DNA from: Paenibacillus sp. FSL H8-0548
Lineage (GTDB): Bacteria; Bacillota; Bacilli; Paenibacillales; Paenibacillaceae
NCBI RefSeq assembly: GCF_038630985.1
Contig: NZ_CP152049.1
Location: forward strand, 1,321,501 to 1,385,500
Reading direction: 5' to 3'
DNA length: 64,000 bases
Shown: positions 1 to 8,605 of the stretch, in pieces
Numbering within the stretch: position 1 is the first letter of the stretch
How the letters are laid out: each line of letters begins with the position of its first letter
Notes under the pieces: model-generated
The model's input: the letters and a program-made list of their open reading frames with translations, nothing else
Databases searched by the model: none
What the model was told of the DNA's origin: nothing
Program-made: the position numbers and the translations under genes

Positions 1-3000
1 GCGAAGTGGATTGCTAACAACTACACGGTGAGCTTCGACAGTAACGGCGGAACGGCAGTAGCTGCCCAAACGATGTCAGCGGGGGAAGCGCTGAGTAAGC
101 TGCCTGCTCCGACAAAAGTAGGGTATATTTTCCAGGGGTGGTTTAGGGACAGCGATTTTTCGCTAATCTTCGCAGAAGGCAGTACCATTAGCGAGGATAC
201 GAAGTTGTATGCGAAGTATTTGGATAGCGTGGATAATGCCGTACAGACTACGCCTAGCCACTCGGTGCTGGATGTCTCGCCGAACTTCACGATTGCTGTT
301 ATAGATGCATCGGGCAATCTGACGGCATCCGAGGTTAAAGCGGGCATGACGTTTAAGGATACAGCGAATCCCGACTTCGCGGGGATTACCGTCACCGAAG
401 GGAACGGTCACTTCGCGGTAGATTCGGCAGCCGAAGACGGCAAGTTCGTCGAGGGCAACACGTATCAACTTACGTTGAAGGACGACAACCTGAGTTTCCG
501 AGGACAAGATGCGTCGACGCGTATCTATGTGTTTAGCGTTGCCAAGCAAGAAGTCATGAATATTCCGCTCAATCCGAACATGATCTATCTGGCCTTTGCC
601 GAGGTCTCGGATATGATGCTGGATGGCGCGAATGTGGATTCGCCAGCCATACCTGTCGTCACGACGACGGTGGGCAGCAGCGGAAATACGCTGGCTGAGG
701 CGAATGCCAGCAGTGGAACGTTCGTATATAGCGGAAGCGCCGCGATTAAAGTTGGCGATACCGTTGCCATCTATCAAGGGGCATCCCCCGATCTTCGCAC
801 GGTAGAAACAACCGGTGAAGACGATGGTGATGTTGCCTATGTCCAGATTACAGCGGTGAACGGTACGACCTACACCTATGGTCGGGCGGACGCGAATCAA
901 GTGTTGTTCAAACCGGACGTGCTGCCGGTGAGCATAGAGGCAGATACGGATGGAGATCCCGATAACAACTCCATCACGGTTGAGCACTCCGTGATGAACT
1001 ACAGCGACAGTATGTATGAGCCGCTCGGCTTGGATGAGCTGACTACGCTGGATGTGGGCGATTTTATCGGGTTTTATGAAGGCGAGTTCGCCATTAATGG
1101 TGAATTCGCTGATGAAGATTTGAGGGTCGTCAGTTACGGGCGTATCACCTCAGTTACGCGTGCGGCAGAGATGGACATAATTACGTATACCGATGCTACG
1201 GTAGAAGATATCTCGAATTCGTTCAACCTCTATCAGGAGCAAGCGATTAACGGTGACGTGCTGTTGTCGGAAGGGCAGATCGCGCAGCTCGAATCGCAAA
1301 TCGAGCAGCAAGCGATAGACAGCGGATTCGTCGATCAAGCAGCGAACTATCTGAGCGCCATTGCTATGGAGACGAATGACTTCAAGGCACAGTCGAAGGT
1401 AGGTATACTATCGGGAGACACGGTAACGGTGGAGAATCTGACCGTCGTTGCTTCGCTCGGCACGAAGCTGAAGAACATTAACGGCCGAACCTCCGGCGTG
1501 AGCGCTACCTTGCAAGTAGGAGCCGATATTGTCGTCAATGGCGAAGAGGGCGCCCTTGTCATCCATATGACGGGTACCTTCGTTCAGGAGATGAGCTTGG
1601 ATCTCGGCGTTAATTCGGAGACGAAATGGCATTGGTATACCATAAATACTTTTTTTGGAAGGGTCCCTCTTTTCCCCGTCATTGATGATTATGTGATCAC
1701 GGCGAATCTGGATGCCTATAGCTATACGGGGCTCAACATCAAAGCGGAGATGGCTCTTGTCGAACACGACAAGTTGGGAGCTGCACTGGATGACTGGCTG
1801 GATGCGAAGACCTCAGGTCTCTTTAGTCAAGTGCGGGACATCGCGACAGAGATCGAAGCGATCATGGCGGGTGTGCAAGATACCGCCGTGGATGTGGAGA
1901 CTCTGAAGGAACAGTATAAAGAGATGTTGGAGCAAGACACGGAATGGGTTCCGTTAATCGAGCAGGAGATCTTTGAGGCGAGCATGCGCGTAGCTTTAGG
2001 GATTGTAGAAATCAAATTTGAGGCCAAGTTTGTGGTCAGTGCTCAGGTTAACCTAACGATTGGGGCGGATTTCTATTATAAAATGGCAAAGCGTTACTCG
2101 GTGACTTTGCGTGTACTGAGTTTTAGCGGCACGAGTAATACAGTCAGCTTGCCGGGAGACGGCGATTATCAGTTTACCTTCTATGTGATGGGGACGCTCG
2201 GATTACGAGCCGGTATTAATCTGGAGGTAAAAGCGGGGATTGGAAGTGTCGAATTAAATAGTATCGGTCTTTCCGTAGAACCCGGCGTGTATATGAATCT
2301 GTGGGGTTACTTCTATTATCAGTTAAAAAATGTGAGCGGGGTGAAAAGCACTCGGTCTATAGGCGCCCTGTATGTTGAGGTAGGCATCTATTTGGAGGTT
2401 GAACTCGGCGCCCAATTGGGCGATGGCATGCTCTCGACCAGCGTGGAGCTGGTCGATGAAAAGTGGCCGCTGTATACAATCGGGGAGTCCAATAATGTCT
2501 ACAATTTCGTCTATTCGCAGGATGAGTCGCCCATATTGAATATGGCAAGCCGGGCGTCATCCGTCGAAGTTCCGGAGATGCTGTTCACCATGCGTAAGTT
2601 TGATTTGAGGACAGGCGAGACGGATACCGAGACGTATGACCTCTCGAGGTTCGATATCCAAGTGGACAATCCGAATTTCAAGTATGATCCGAAAACCCAA
2701 AAGATCGAAGTGGTGGACAAGAAGATTGCGGTTAGTGAGGGCAATCTGGTCATCACCTGGAAAGGGGCGCCGCTGTCGTTCACGTCGGAACCGCTGAGGC
2801 GCAAGATTCCGTTAAATTGGCTGGCTCGAACTGGCGACTATATTCTACAGCTGTATCCGAGGAACGGCGGAGCAACCCAGGTGATAGCCGCCCCTTATAA
2901 CGCGGCGATCAGCGTAACCGATCTGGAATATACGGGATACACCTTTGACGGCTGGTATACGGCTCCTACCGGTGGAACGAAGATTACGATTCCGAGCCAA

Positions 3001-6000
3001 ATGCCCGCGGAGGATATGATACTGTTCGCGCGCTGGATCGCGAACACGAATACGCCGTATACGGTTAAGCATTACTTGATAGACCCGAACACCGGGACAT
3101 CGACTTCGCCTGTGATTACGGAAAACTTGACCGGAACAACTGACACGAGAATTGTGATCAACTCCGAGAGGTTCAAGGATCAAGGGTATACAAATGGTAC
3201 GGTAAGCGGCGCATTGCTCAAAGGCGACGCCACGACGGCTCTCAGGGTTGAATATTATCCGACGAATCGAAAGATGACCTTCTCTTTGGGCTATGAAGGT
3301 GCGTCGACAGGCAGTTCGATAACGGAACCGTTCGGTAAGAACATCGCTGGTCGGATACCGGTGCCGACAAGACCGGGTTATACGTTTGCCGGTTGGTCGC
3401 CGGAGGTTCCAAGCGTAATGCCGACTACGGACACGACTTATACGGCAAGGTGGACAGCCAAAACGGACACGCCTTACCAAGTCGTACATTTGCAGCAAGA
3501 TATAAATATTCATAGTGGCACTTATACCGTTGTGGATAAAGAATCGTATCGCGGCACAACCGATACCACGGTAAATTCGGCGGATGTAACGCCAAAGGTA
3601 TATGAGGGTTTTACCTTTGATCCGACTGCTGCGCAGACAGCTAATATAGCGAGCGACGGTTCAACGGTGCTGAAGCTGTATTACAAGCGCAATAGCTACG
3701 CCATGACGATAAATTACAATGGTTCTGGCGAAGCGAGCAAGGTCGTTAACGTGCCGTTCGGGGCAACGACAGGGATTTACCTTGGCACTCCGGTCTGGCA
3801 GGGGAGTACATTTACAGAATGGTTGTCGAACCCTCCGTCAGCGACGCCTTCGGCAACGATGCCTGCCCATAATGTCGAGTTTACCGCACAGTGGACGCGG
3901 AACGGCTACACGGTAAGCTTCAACAGCAACGGGGGGTCGCCGGTGAGCAACCAGACGGTAGAATATGGCTCCCAAGCAAGCAAACCGGATCAACCGACGA
4001 AGGAGGATTTGGTGTTCGGCGGCTGGTATCGTGACAGCAACTTGCAGACTGTCTACGTCTTTAGCGCACCGATCACAGCTAATCTCACGCTATATGCGAA
4101 GTGGCTGCGCGGTTACACGGTAAGCTTCGACAGCAACGGCGGGTCGGCGGTGGCTGACCAGAAGGTGAACGAGGGAGACAAGGCTGCGGCGCCTGCCGCA
4201 CCAACGAAGGAAGACTTTGTGTTCAGCGGCTGGTACAGCGACAGCGATTTGACGATCGCCTATGACTTCGAGGTCAATACGGTGACCCGCAGCTTCCCGT
4301 TGTATGCCAAGTGGACGAGTACTCCAAAAGTCAGCTACACGGTGAGCTTCAACAGCAGGGGCGGGTCGCAGGTGGCCCCTCTGACGGTGTACGAAGGCGC
4401 CGTAGCTGCGCAACCTGTCGCACCAACGCAAGAAGGACTTACGTTCGTAGGCTGGTACGATAGCAGCAGCTTGACGAACCCATTCAGCTTCTCGACACCG
4501 ATCGTTCAGAACCTCACGCTGTATGCGAAGTGGACGGATAACATCTACACGGTGAGCTTCAACAGCAACGGCGGGTCGGCGGTGGACAGTAAATCGGTGA
4601 TTCATAGAAATACGGTGGCGCAACCTACCGCACCAACTCGGGAAGATCATAGGTTCGATGGCTGGTTCAGCGATATCGAACTGAACAATAGGTACATCTT
4701 CTCGACATCGGTGATGGCTGACCTCACCTTGTACGCGAAGTGGACGGCTATTTACACGGTGAGCTTCAACAACAACGGCGGACCGCCTGTGGCTGATGTG
4801 AAGGTGCCAAGGGACATCATGGTTTACCCGCCTGATCCAACGACGCGAGCAGGTTATACGTTCGGCGGCTGGCACAGCGACAGCGAGTTGACGAACCGCT
4901 ACAGATTCGATACACCGGTGACGGGCAATCTGACCTTGTACGCCTTGTGGACATTAAACGTCCACACGGTGACCTTTAACAGTAACGGTGGGCCAGTCGT
5001 GGAGAGCCAGGCGGTGGTTCCAGGAAGCAGCGCTGTGGCGCCTGCCGTACCGAATCGGGTCGGCTACAAGTTCGAGGGTTGGTACAGCAACAGCAATTTG
5101 ACGACGGTCTATAACTTCTCGGCAAAGGTGACGACTAACCTCACCTTGTACGCGAAGTGGACGGAAACATCGTGGCTGAAAGTTGGAGACGCGACGAACG
5201 CGGGAGCGCGGAATCTGTCAAAAGTCGTATTAGACAGGCAAGGCACTCCTTATGTGGCTTATGTGACGCGCACCAATGAATTATTCGTGCTTAAATACGC
5301 GAATAACGAGTGGCTGCCTGTTGGTGGTTTGAACGCTCTCGATCAACCAGCTAGTACGAGTGGCATAACGCTCGCCATAGACAGCCAGAACAACCTTTAC
5401 GTGGCCTATCTTGCTCAGTCCCTGAAATTTATCGTGAAGAAATATAATGGGGACATTTGGGAATCGGTAGGCAGTATAGAAGAAAGGGGGAATTATCCTT
5501 CCATTGCCTTCGACAAGGCTGACATTCCTTATATGGCTTATATCGATGAAGCTGAGGTCACCTCTAAGACCGTGTATGTCGTAAGATATAAAGACGGCGC
5601 ATGGGAGAAGATAGATAGCAGATGGGAGAGTTCGGCCAGTAATCCGGTCATCGCGGTAGACCGGAGCAATATCCCGTATCTATTCTATACGTATCGATCC
5701 AGCTCAGGCGTTAAAACAACTGTAGTGAAATACGAGGGCGAGGATCTTACTCAGAATTGGATCAGTGATTCTGAATTCTCGACAATTGGCATGTGGGATG
5801 CATCATTCGCGCTTGATCCAAGCGGCGTACCTTATGTGGCCTATATGAGTAGTTCTTCCAAAGTGACCGTGATGAAATATATGGGTTCCACTTGGGAGCC
5901 TGTAGGAACTTCCGGATTCTCGATAACATCGGATTCTTCGAATGACTTACTTACAAGTATCGCCTTTGACAGCCTTGGTAATCCTTATGTTGCTTATCGA

Positions 6001-6213
6001 GATGCTGCACATGGAGGCAAGGTGACTGTGATGAAATATGGGGGTGGTAGTTGGAGCCCCGTAGAGTATGCCGGTATCTCCGACGATAACGTTTTTTGGA
6101 TACGCCTTGCCGTAGACAGCAACAACGACATCTATGTGAGTTATATTGCAGGCCCCTATAGTGAAGGTAAAGTGTCCGTGATGAAGTATGATCCGGATTT
6201 ACATCAACCTTGA
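1..6213 (+). CDS. Giant secreted/surface protein with InlB-type B-repeats (5' end outside window)
   Basis: The reading frame is open from base 1, so the real start lies upstream; the GTG at 28 sits inside a repeat motif and is not a start. The visible part is about 2,070 residues. It opens with the end of one B-repeat (AKW) and another full one (YTVSFDSNGG ... LYAKY). A long unrecognised middle follows, roughly residues 80-940. Next come two Flg_new/MucBP-like segments (YTVKHYL, PYQVVHL), then six tandem B-repeats of about 208 bp between 3904 and 5163, each with a TVSFxSNGG start, GWY centre and LYAKW end. The last 350 residues hold propeller-like repeats with the recurring motif PYVAY. B-repeats are known from Listeria internalins and many Firmicute wall proteins. 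No SLH, LPXTG or membrane anchor is seen before the stop, which is odd for this class; an SLH stub lies just downstream. Function is presumably adhesion or matrix binding (inference). Confidence 0.85.
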   Translation, partial: AKWIANNYTVSFDSNGGTAVAAQTMSAGEALSKLPAPTKVGYIFQGWFRDSDFSLIFAEGSTISEDTKLYAKYLDSVDNAVQTTPSHSVLDVSPNFTIAVIDASGNLTASEVKAGMTFKDTANPDFAGITVTEGNGHFAVDSAAEDGKFVEGNTYQLTLKDDNLSFRGQDASTRIYVFSVAKQEVMNIPLNPNMIYLAFAEVSDMMLDGANVDSPAIPVVTTTVGSSGNTLAEANASSGTFVYSGSAAIKVGDTVAIYQGASPDLRTVETTGEDDGDVAYVQITAVNGTTYTYGRADANQVLFKPDVLPVSIEADTDGDPDNNSITVEHSVMNYSDSMYEPLGLDELTTLDVGDFIGFYEGEFAINGEFADEDLRVVSYGRITSVTRAAEMDIITYTDATVEDISNSFNLYQEQAINGDVLLSEGQIAQLESQIEQQAIDSGFVDQAANYLSAIAMETNDFKAQSKVGILSGDTVTVENLTVVASLGTKLKNINGRTSGVSATLQVGADIVVNGEEGALVIHMTGTFVQEMSLDLGVNSETKWHWYTINTFFGRVPLFPVIDDYVITANLDAYSYTGLNIKAEMALVEHDKLGAALDDWLDAKTSGLFSQVRDIATEIEAIMAGVQDTAVDVETLKEQYKEMLEQDTEWVPLIEQEIFEASMRVALGIVEIKFEAKFVVSAQVNLTIGADFYYKMAKRYSVTLRVLSFSGTSNTVSLPGDGDYQFTFYVMGTLGLRAGINLEVKAGIGSVELNSIGLSVEPGVYMNLWGYFYYQLKNVSGVKSTRSIGALYVEVGIYLEVELGAQLGDGMLSTSVELVDEKWPLYTIGESNNVYNFVYSQDESPILNMASRASSVEVPEMLFTMRKFDLRTGETDTETYDLSRFDIQVDNPNFKYDPKTQKIEVVDKKIAVSEGNLVITWKGAPLSFTSEPLRRKIPLNWLARTGDYILQLYPRNGGATQVIAAPYNAAISVTDLEYTGYTFDGWYTAPTGGTKITIPSQMPAEDMILFARWIANTNTPYTVKHYLIDPNTGTSTSPVITENLTGTTDTRIVINSERFKDQGYTNGTVSGALLKGDATTALRVEYYPTNRKMTFSLGYEGASTGSSITEPFGKNIAGRIPVPTRPGYTFAGWSPEVPSVMPTTDTTYTARWTAKTDTPYQVVHLQQDINIHSGTYTVVDKESYRGTTDTTVNSADVTPKVYEGFTFDPTAAQTANIASDGSTVLKLYYKRNSYAMTINYNGSGEASKVVNVPFGATTGIYLGTPVWQGSTFTEWLSNPPSATPSATMPAHNVEFTAQWTRNGYTVSFNSNGGSPVSNQTVEYGSQASKPDQPTKEDLVFGGWYRDSNLQTVYVFSAPITANLTLYAKWLRGYTVSFDSNGGSAVADQKVNEGDKAAAPAAPTKEDFVFSGWYSDSDLTIAYDFEVNTVTRSFPLYAKWTSTPKVSYTVSFNSRGGSQVAPLTVYEGAVAAQPVAPTQEGLTFVGWYDSSSLTNPFSFSTPIVQNLTLYAKWTDNIYTVSFNSNGGSAVDSKSVIHRNTVAQPTAPTREDHRFDGWFSDIELNNRYIFSTSVMADLTLYAKWTAIYTVSFNNNGGPPVADVKVPRDIMVYPPDPTTRAGYTFGGWHSDSELTNRYRFDTPVTGNLTLYALWTLNVHTVTFNSNGGPVVESQAVVPGSSAVAPAVPNRVGYKFEGWYSNSNLTTVYNFSAKVTTNLTLYAKWTETSWLKVGDATNAGARNLSKVVLDRQGTPYVAYVTRTNELFVLKYANNEWLPVGGLNALDQPASTSGITLAIDSQNNLYVAYLAQSLKFIVKKYNGDIWESVGSIEERGNYPSIAFDKADIPYMAYIDEAEVTSKTVYVVRYKDGAWEKIDSRWESSASNPVIAVDRSNIPYLFYTYRSSSGVKTTVVKYEGEDLTQNWISDSEFSTIGMWDASFALDPSGVPYVAYMSSSSKVTVMKYMGSTWEPVGTSGFSITSDSSNDLLTSIAFDSLGNPYVAYRDAAHGGKVTVMKYGGGSWSPVEYAGISDDNVFWIRLAVDSNNDIYVSYIAGPYSEGKVSVMKYDPDLHQP

Positions 6214-6225
6214 CAGATCAGTCTG

Positions 6226-6263
6226 GCAGAACAGCCTACTCCCATCGGAGTAGGCTGTTCTGC
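6226..6263. terminator. Perfect hairpin after the giant surface-protein gene
   Basis: A 17-bp perfect stem (6226-6242 with 6247-6263) encloses a CATC loop, starting 12 bases after the stop codon. There is no T-tract on either side, so it may be a transcript-end or processing structure rather than a classic intrinsic terminator. Confidence 0.6.
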
Positions 6264-6264
6264 T

Positions 6265-6552
6265 GTGAGCCCGGCATGGACAATAACTTGGCGTATGAGA
6301 TCGAGTGCAATCTTGCGGAAAGTGACAGGGCTTAGCGATCAACTTCCTGCTCAGGATTTGAACAAGATCCTTCAATCCTATGACGATGCGAAACAAGTGT
6401 CGTTGTGGGCGAGGGACAGTGTTGCAGATGTGTTGCAGGCTGGAATTATCACAGGTAGAAGCAGTTCACAGCTTGCTCCGCAGGCATTCATCACACGAGC
6501 AGAAGTAGCGTTGATCATCCAGAGACTTCTTCAGCAGTCTGAGTTAATCTAA
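6265..6552 (+). pseudogene. Orphan C-terminal SLH-domain stub
   Basis: The 3' part of this frame encodes roughly the last SLH motif of an S-layer-anchored protein. From about 6360 it aligns by eye with the end of the SLH protein at 45936-49634: a WxxDSVADVLQAGIITGR segment, then APQAFITRAEVALIIQRLL, and both end in a short S-x-L-(I/V) tail. The upstream 25 or so codons do not look like SLH and overlap the hairpin at 6226-6263, so there is no sensible start. It is in the same frame as the giant protein upstream, separated by one stop codon and 50 bases. I read it as the left-over anchor of a surface-protein gene whose 3' end was exchanged. It is probably not translated as a useful protein. Confidence 0.7.
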
Positions 6553-6563
6553 CATATCACATC

Positions 6564-6617
6564 AGCCACTTTCCTTGACGGTGCTTGGGTACTGCAAAGG
6601 ACGGTGGCTTTTTGTTT
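6564..6617 (+). terminator. Terminator after the SLH stub
   Basis: An imperfect inverted repeat (AGCCAC..TCCTT with AAGGA..GTGGCT, two mismatches) is followed by TTTTTG. It probably ended the original SLH-protein transcript. Confidence 0.6.
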
Positions 6618-6959
6618 GAAAAATATCTCCGGAGGTGAATCGACTGGTGGTTCATCTGGACAACGATAAACCGGGGCGATTGGCGGCTGCAACATACAGC
6701 GGCTCATCTGCCCCACCCTACTCCTATCTGATAAGCCGTTACCTCACCAATTGAAGGATCGATACCGATTTGATCAGCTTTACACCCGCATTCGAAACAT
6801 ACACCTGAATAATTCCATGGCTACAACGTGCCCACATTTTTGCCCACGAACTCTTCGCACACATCATACACACACGGATTAATTGAACTAATTTCTGAAG
6901 ATTATCGGATAAAATCGCCACATAAAGACTCAAAAAACATATAAAAACGTATTTCTCTC
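6618..6959. other. Intergenic stretch, no supported gene
   Basis: There is no reading frame here with both a ribosome site and recognisable content. A minus-strand frame of about 64 codons exists (6739-6933) but resembles nothing I know and has no good start context. The stretch looks like decayed DNA between the surface-protein gene and the integration scar. Confidence 0.4.
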
Positions 6960-6997
6960 ATGGGCGGCATGATGTAATAAGGGTAACAAACCCTTAT
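6960..6997 (+). other. GroEL-like 3' tail (MGGMM-stop) plus hairpin, possible attachment-site scar
   Basis: Bases 6960-6977 read ATG GGC GGC ATG ATG TAA, i.e. MGGMM-stop, the typical ending of GroEL in Firmicutes. The stop is followed at once by a hairpin (ATAAGGGT / AACCCTTAT, 6977-6997). Nothing before 6960 looks like GroEL. A bare gene tail next to a tyrosine-recombinase remnant is what an element integrating at a gene's 3' end leaves behind. The match is short, so chance is possible. Confidence 0.35.
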
Positions 6998-6999
6998 GC

Positions 7000-7097
7000 A
7001 TTAAAGGTTTCCTGAGAAGGAAACACCATTTGGCTACATCGTGTAAAAAGAAGAGACCTTTCATGAGTTCATTGAACTTTTGGGAGGTCTCTTTTTT
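7000..7097. repeat. Recurring double-hairpin element, copy A
   Basis: Two stems: GTTTCC/GGAAAC (7007-7024) and AAGAGACCT/AGGTCTCTT (7051-7093) around an inner AGTTCA-T-TGAACT palindrome, ending in T6. Related copies are at 7588-7645, 23561-23652, 25928-26018 and 52781-52826. It can act as a bidirectional terminator. The minus strand reads TSQKFNELMKGL, like the C-terminus of tyrosine recombinases. Confidence 0.75.
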
Positions 7098-7108
7098 CGC
7101 ATAATGAT

Positions 7109-7134
7109 TTGATTTTTGATCTCTGTGGTATAAT
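7109..7134 (+). promoter_or_regulatory. Promoter of the antitoxin gene
   Basis: TATAAT at 7129-7134 is preceded by TGG, an extended -10 (TGnTATAAT). A TTGATT at 7109-7114 lies only 14 bases upstream, so the extended -10 is probably what matters. The surrounding 45 bases recur at 38660-38707. Confidence 0.5.
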
Positions 7135-7164
7135 AGAAAGAAGAATCGAAAGGCGGTGTTAGGT

Positions 7165-7443
7165 ATGAGTGTGAACCGCGATGAATTAAAACGGATGATT
7201 GACCAAATACCTGATCAGGACGCTGTTGAAGTGCATGACTTTTTTGGATATTTGAACCTAAAGCGTGAGCGTGAAGCTGCTCAAGGATTAGATGTTGAGC
7301 AACTGTCTACAGATGAAGGACTTATTCGGCAAGTTGGGCAAAGTCGTGAGGACAGACAACTTGGTCGTGTTTATGACCAAGAAGCGGGGCTCGATTATCT
7401 TCGAATGAAGGTGGAGGAATTCGAGCGTGGACAAAATTTATAA
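7165..7443 (+). CDS. Antitoxin-like small protein of a type II toxin-antitoxin pair
   Basis: A 92-residue, highly charged, soluble protein. The ATG at 7165 is preferred over GTG 7156 because AAGGCGG ends 8 bases before it. The first 40 residues (RDELKRMIDQIP ... DFFGYL) look like the short helical N-terminus of proteins paired with RelE/ParE toxins; the remainder is acidic and probably binds the toxin. The next frame begins inside its last codons (7427), the usual translational coupling of antitoxin then toxin, and that frame starts like a RelE/ParE toxin but is cut short. The antitoxin may therefore persist alone. Family assignment is by context and general character, not by a diagnostic motif. 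Confidence 0.6.
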   Translation: MSVNRDELKRMIDQIPDQDAVEVHDFFGYLNLKREREAAQGLDVEQLSTDEGLIRQVGQSREDRQLGRVYDQEAGLDYLRMKVEEFERGQNL

Positions 7444-7558
7444 AGTGCTCTGGTCGCAAACCGCTTTGGATGAGTTAGCAGGTATTCTCGCATATCCGCC
7501 TGATTGGATAGATGGAATTAAACATAAGCGTGAAAATGTATACTGGAAGCAGAAGTAA
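7427..7558 (+). pseudogene. Truncated RelE/ParE-type toxin
   Basis: GTG at 7427 opens a 43-residue frame, VDKIYKVLWSQTALDELAGI..., overlapping the antitoxin's end by 17 bases. The beginning matches the standard start of RelE/ParE mRNA-interferase or gyrase toxins (K-V-x-W-S-x-x-A-x-x-D-L/E). Real family members are about 90-110 residues and carry their catalytic or target-binding residues in the missing C-terminal half. The frame loses similarity after about residue 25 and stops just before hairpin copy B, so the toxin was probably deleted by the rearrangement that brought in the integrase tail. Expected to be inactive. Confidence 0.65.
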
Positions 7559-7587
7559 TGCATTACCTCATACATCAGGATAAAAAA

Positions 7588-7645
7588 GAAAAGAGGCTTC
7601 TCATGAGTTCGGATTATTGAACTTAATTGAGAGGCCTCTTTTTTC
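7588..7645. repeat. Recurring hairpin element, copy B (tail of the integrase remnant)
   Basis: Stem AAAGAGGC/GCCTCTTT with T6, around ATGAGTTC...ATTGAACTTAAT. On the minus strand it is continuous with the integrase frame (KKEASQ...), which suggests where the hairpin family comes from. Confidence 0.7.
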
Positions 7646-7945
7646 ATGGTTTTTGTAACGTAAAGATAAACACGGTTTGTGATCTCATCGTCCTGATGTC
7701 CTAAACGCTCCATGATCTCATGAATTCCTACCCCCGCTTCGTTGTCGTAATAAATATCCCGATTCAACATCTTTAATTCGTTTTGTATTGCTTTGAGTTT
7801 CTCTAGTTCATTAAATGCACTAGGATCAAGCTCAATAGTCCTTCTTGAGGTACTTGTTTTAGGCGTCAGAAGTTGATATTCGGTAGTCTTGTTTTTGGAT
7901 TGTAATAAGTCTTTGTAATGCTTACAGTATGCTCTATAAATGATA
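7594..7945 (-). pseudogene. Tyrosine recombinase (phage integrase), C-terminal remnant
   Basis: Read on the minus strand, 7945 to about 7620 encodes EYQLLTPKTSTSRRTIELD, an integrase-like strand region. It then jumps to GVGIHEIMERLGH and NRVYLYVTKTMKKEAS, the LGH box and the catalytic-Tyr region of phage and ICE integrases. The stretch between, which should contain the HxxRH box (HGLRHTHAS-type), is missing, so about 60 residues were deleted internally. The rest of the gene resumes at 8606-8812 on the other side of a 660-bp insert. It cannot make an active recombinase. Its tail forms hairpin copy B. Confidence 0.75.
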
Positions 7946-8605
7946 TATAAGTTGAACTAAACATTTACGTTTTGGTCGCTGCGCGAGAAGATCATTCTGA
8001 AGGGTCGCTGTTGCAGCAAGATTCTTTGATTTTCTAAGACATTTAAAGGTAAGAATATGGCTGTAAAGGCGAACACTTCGTTTCCCCAGAAGGATCTTCT
8101 CGCTTCGCTAAATCTTCATTTTTTTAAAATATAGGAAAGGATGTCATTTCGCCATACTTTCTCTATATTTCTCGGAATGAAACGCGCTGTCGCCGCCAAA
8201 GGACGGCGATAGCCGTTTCACCATGGTTCAAGGTATATCCTTTAATGAGAAGCAGCATAGCCTGCACTTCGTACAATAGAAACCTCACATGAGAGCTGTT
8301 TCGGATGGCTACATTGTACTATTGCAGGAGATTTAGCTCTAAACCAACGCATATCTCCCTAGAATAGGCAATCTATTGCACAAACTACAGTGTACGTATC
8401 GAGTCAGGCAAGTAACGTCGGTTACGTTGTAGAAACTGCAGCGTAGCCTCGTCCGATAGCGCTATTTCCTTAACGAACTAACCCAGCAATATCAGTTGAA
8501 CCAAAGAAATTTCATCCCTGCCTGTTCGAATTATTTTCTTTCTTATTACACATGCAGGTCGTTATTTCTTTACCATAGCTTTCTAAAACCTAAGTTCAAC
8601 TTATA
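7946..8605. mobile_element. 660-bp non-coding element with 13-bp terminal inverted repeats (MITE-like)
   Basis: The ends TATAAGTTGAACT (7946-7958) and AGTTCAACTTATA (8593-8605) are perfect inverted repeats. The element interrupts the integrase frame and contains no convincing gene. Inside it are more inverted repeats, e.g. GCGAGAAGATC near 7988 against GATCTTCTCGC near 8094, and GTACAATAG/CTATTGCA-type pairs around 8270-8370. Related pieces are at 38577-38654 and 45765-45834. A short AT-rich target duplication is possible but not resolved. The autonomous parent is not in the window. Confidence 0.7.

Noticed and set aside
2845..3513. Minus-strand frame of 222 codons inside the giant surface-protein gene
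   Set aside because: Shadow of the Flg_new/B-repeat coding strand; arginine-rich composition typical of antisense frames.
6739..6933. Minus-strand frame of 64 codons
   Set aside because: No ribosome site, no recognisable family, odd composition.
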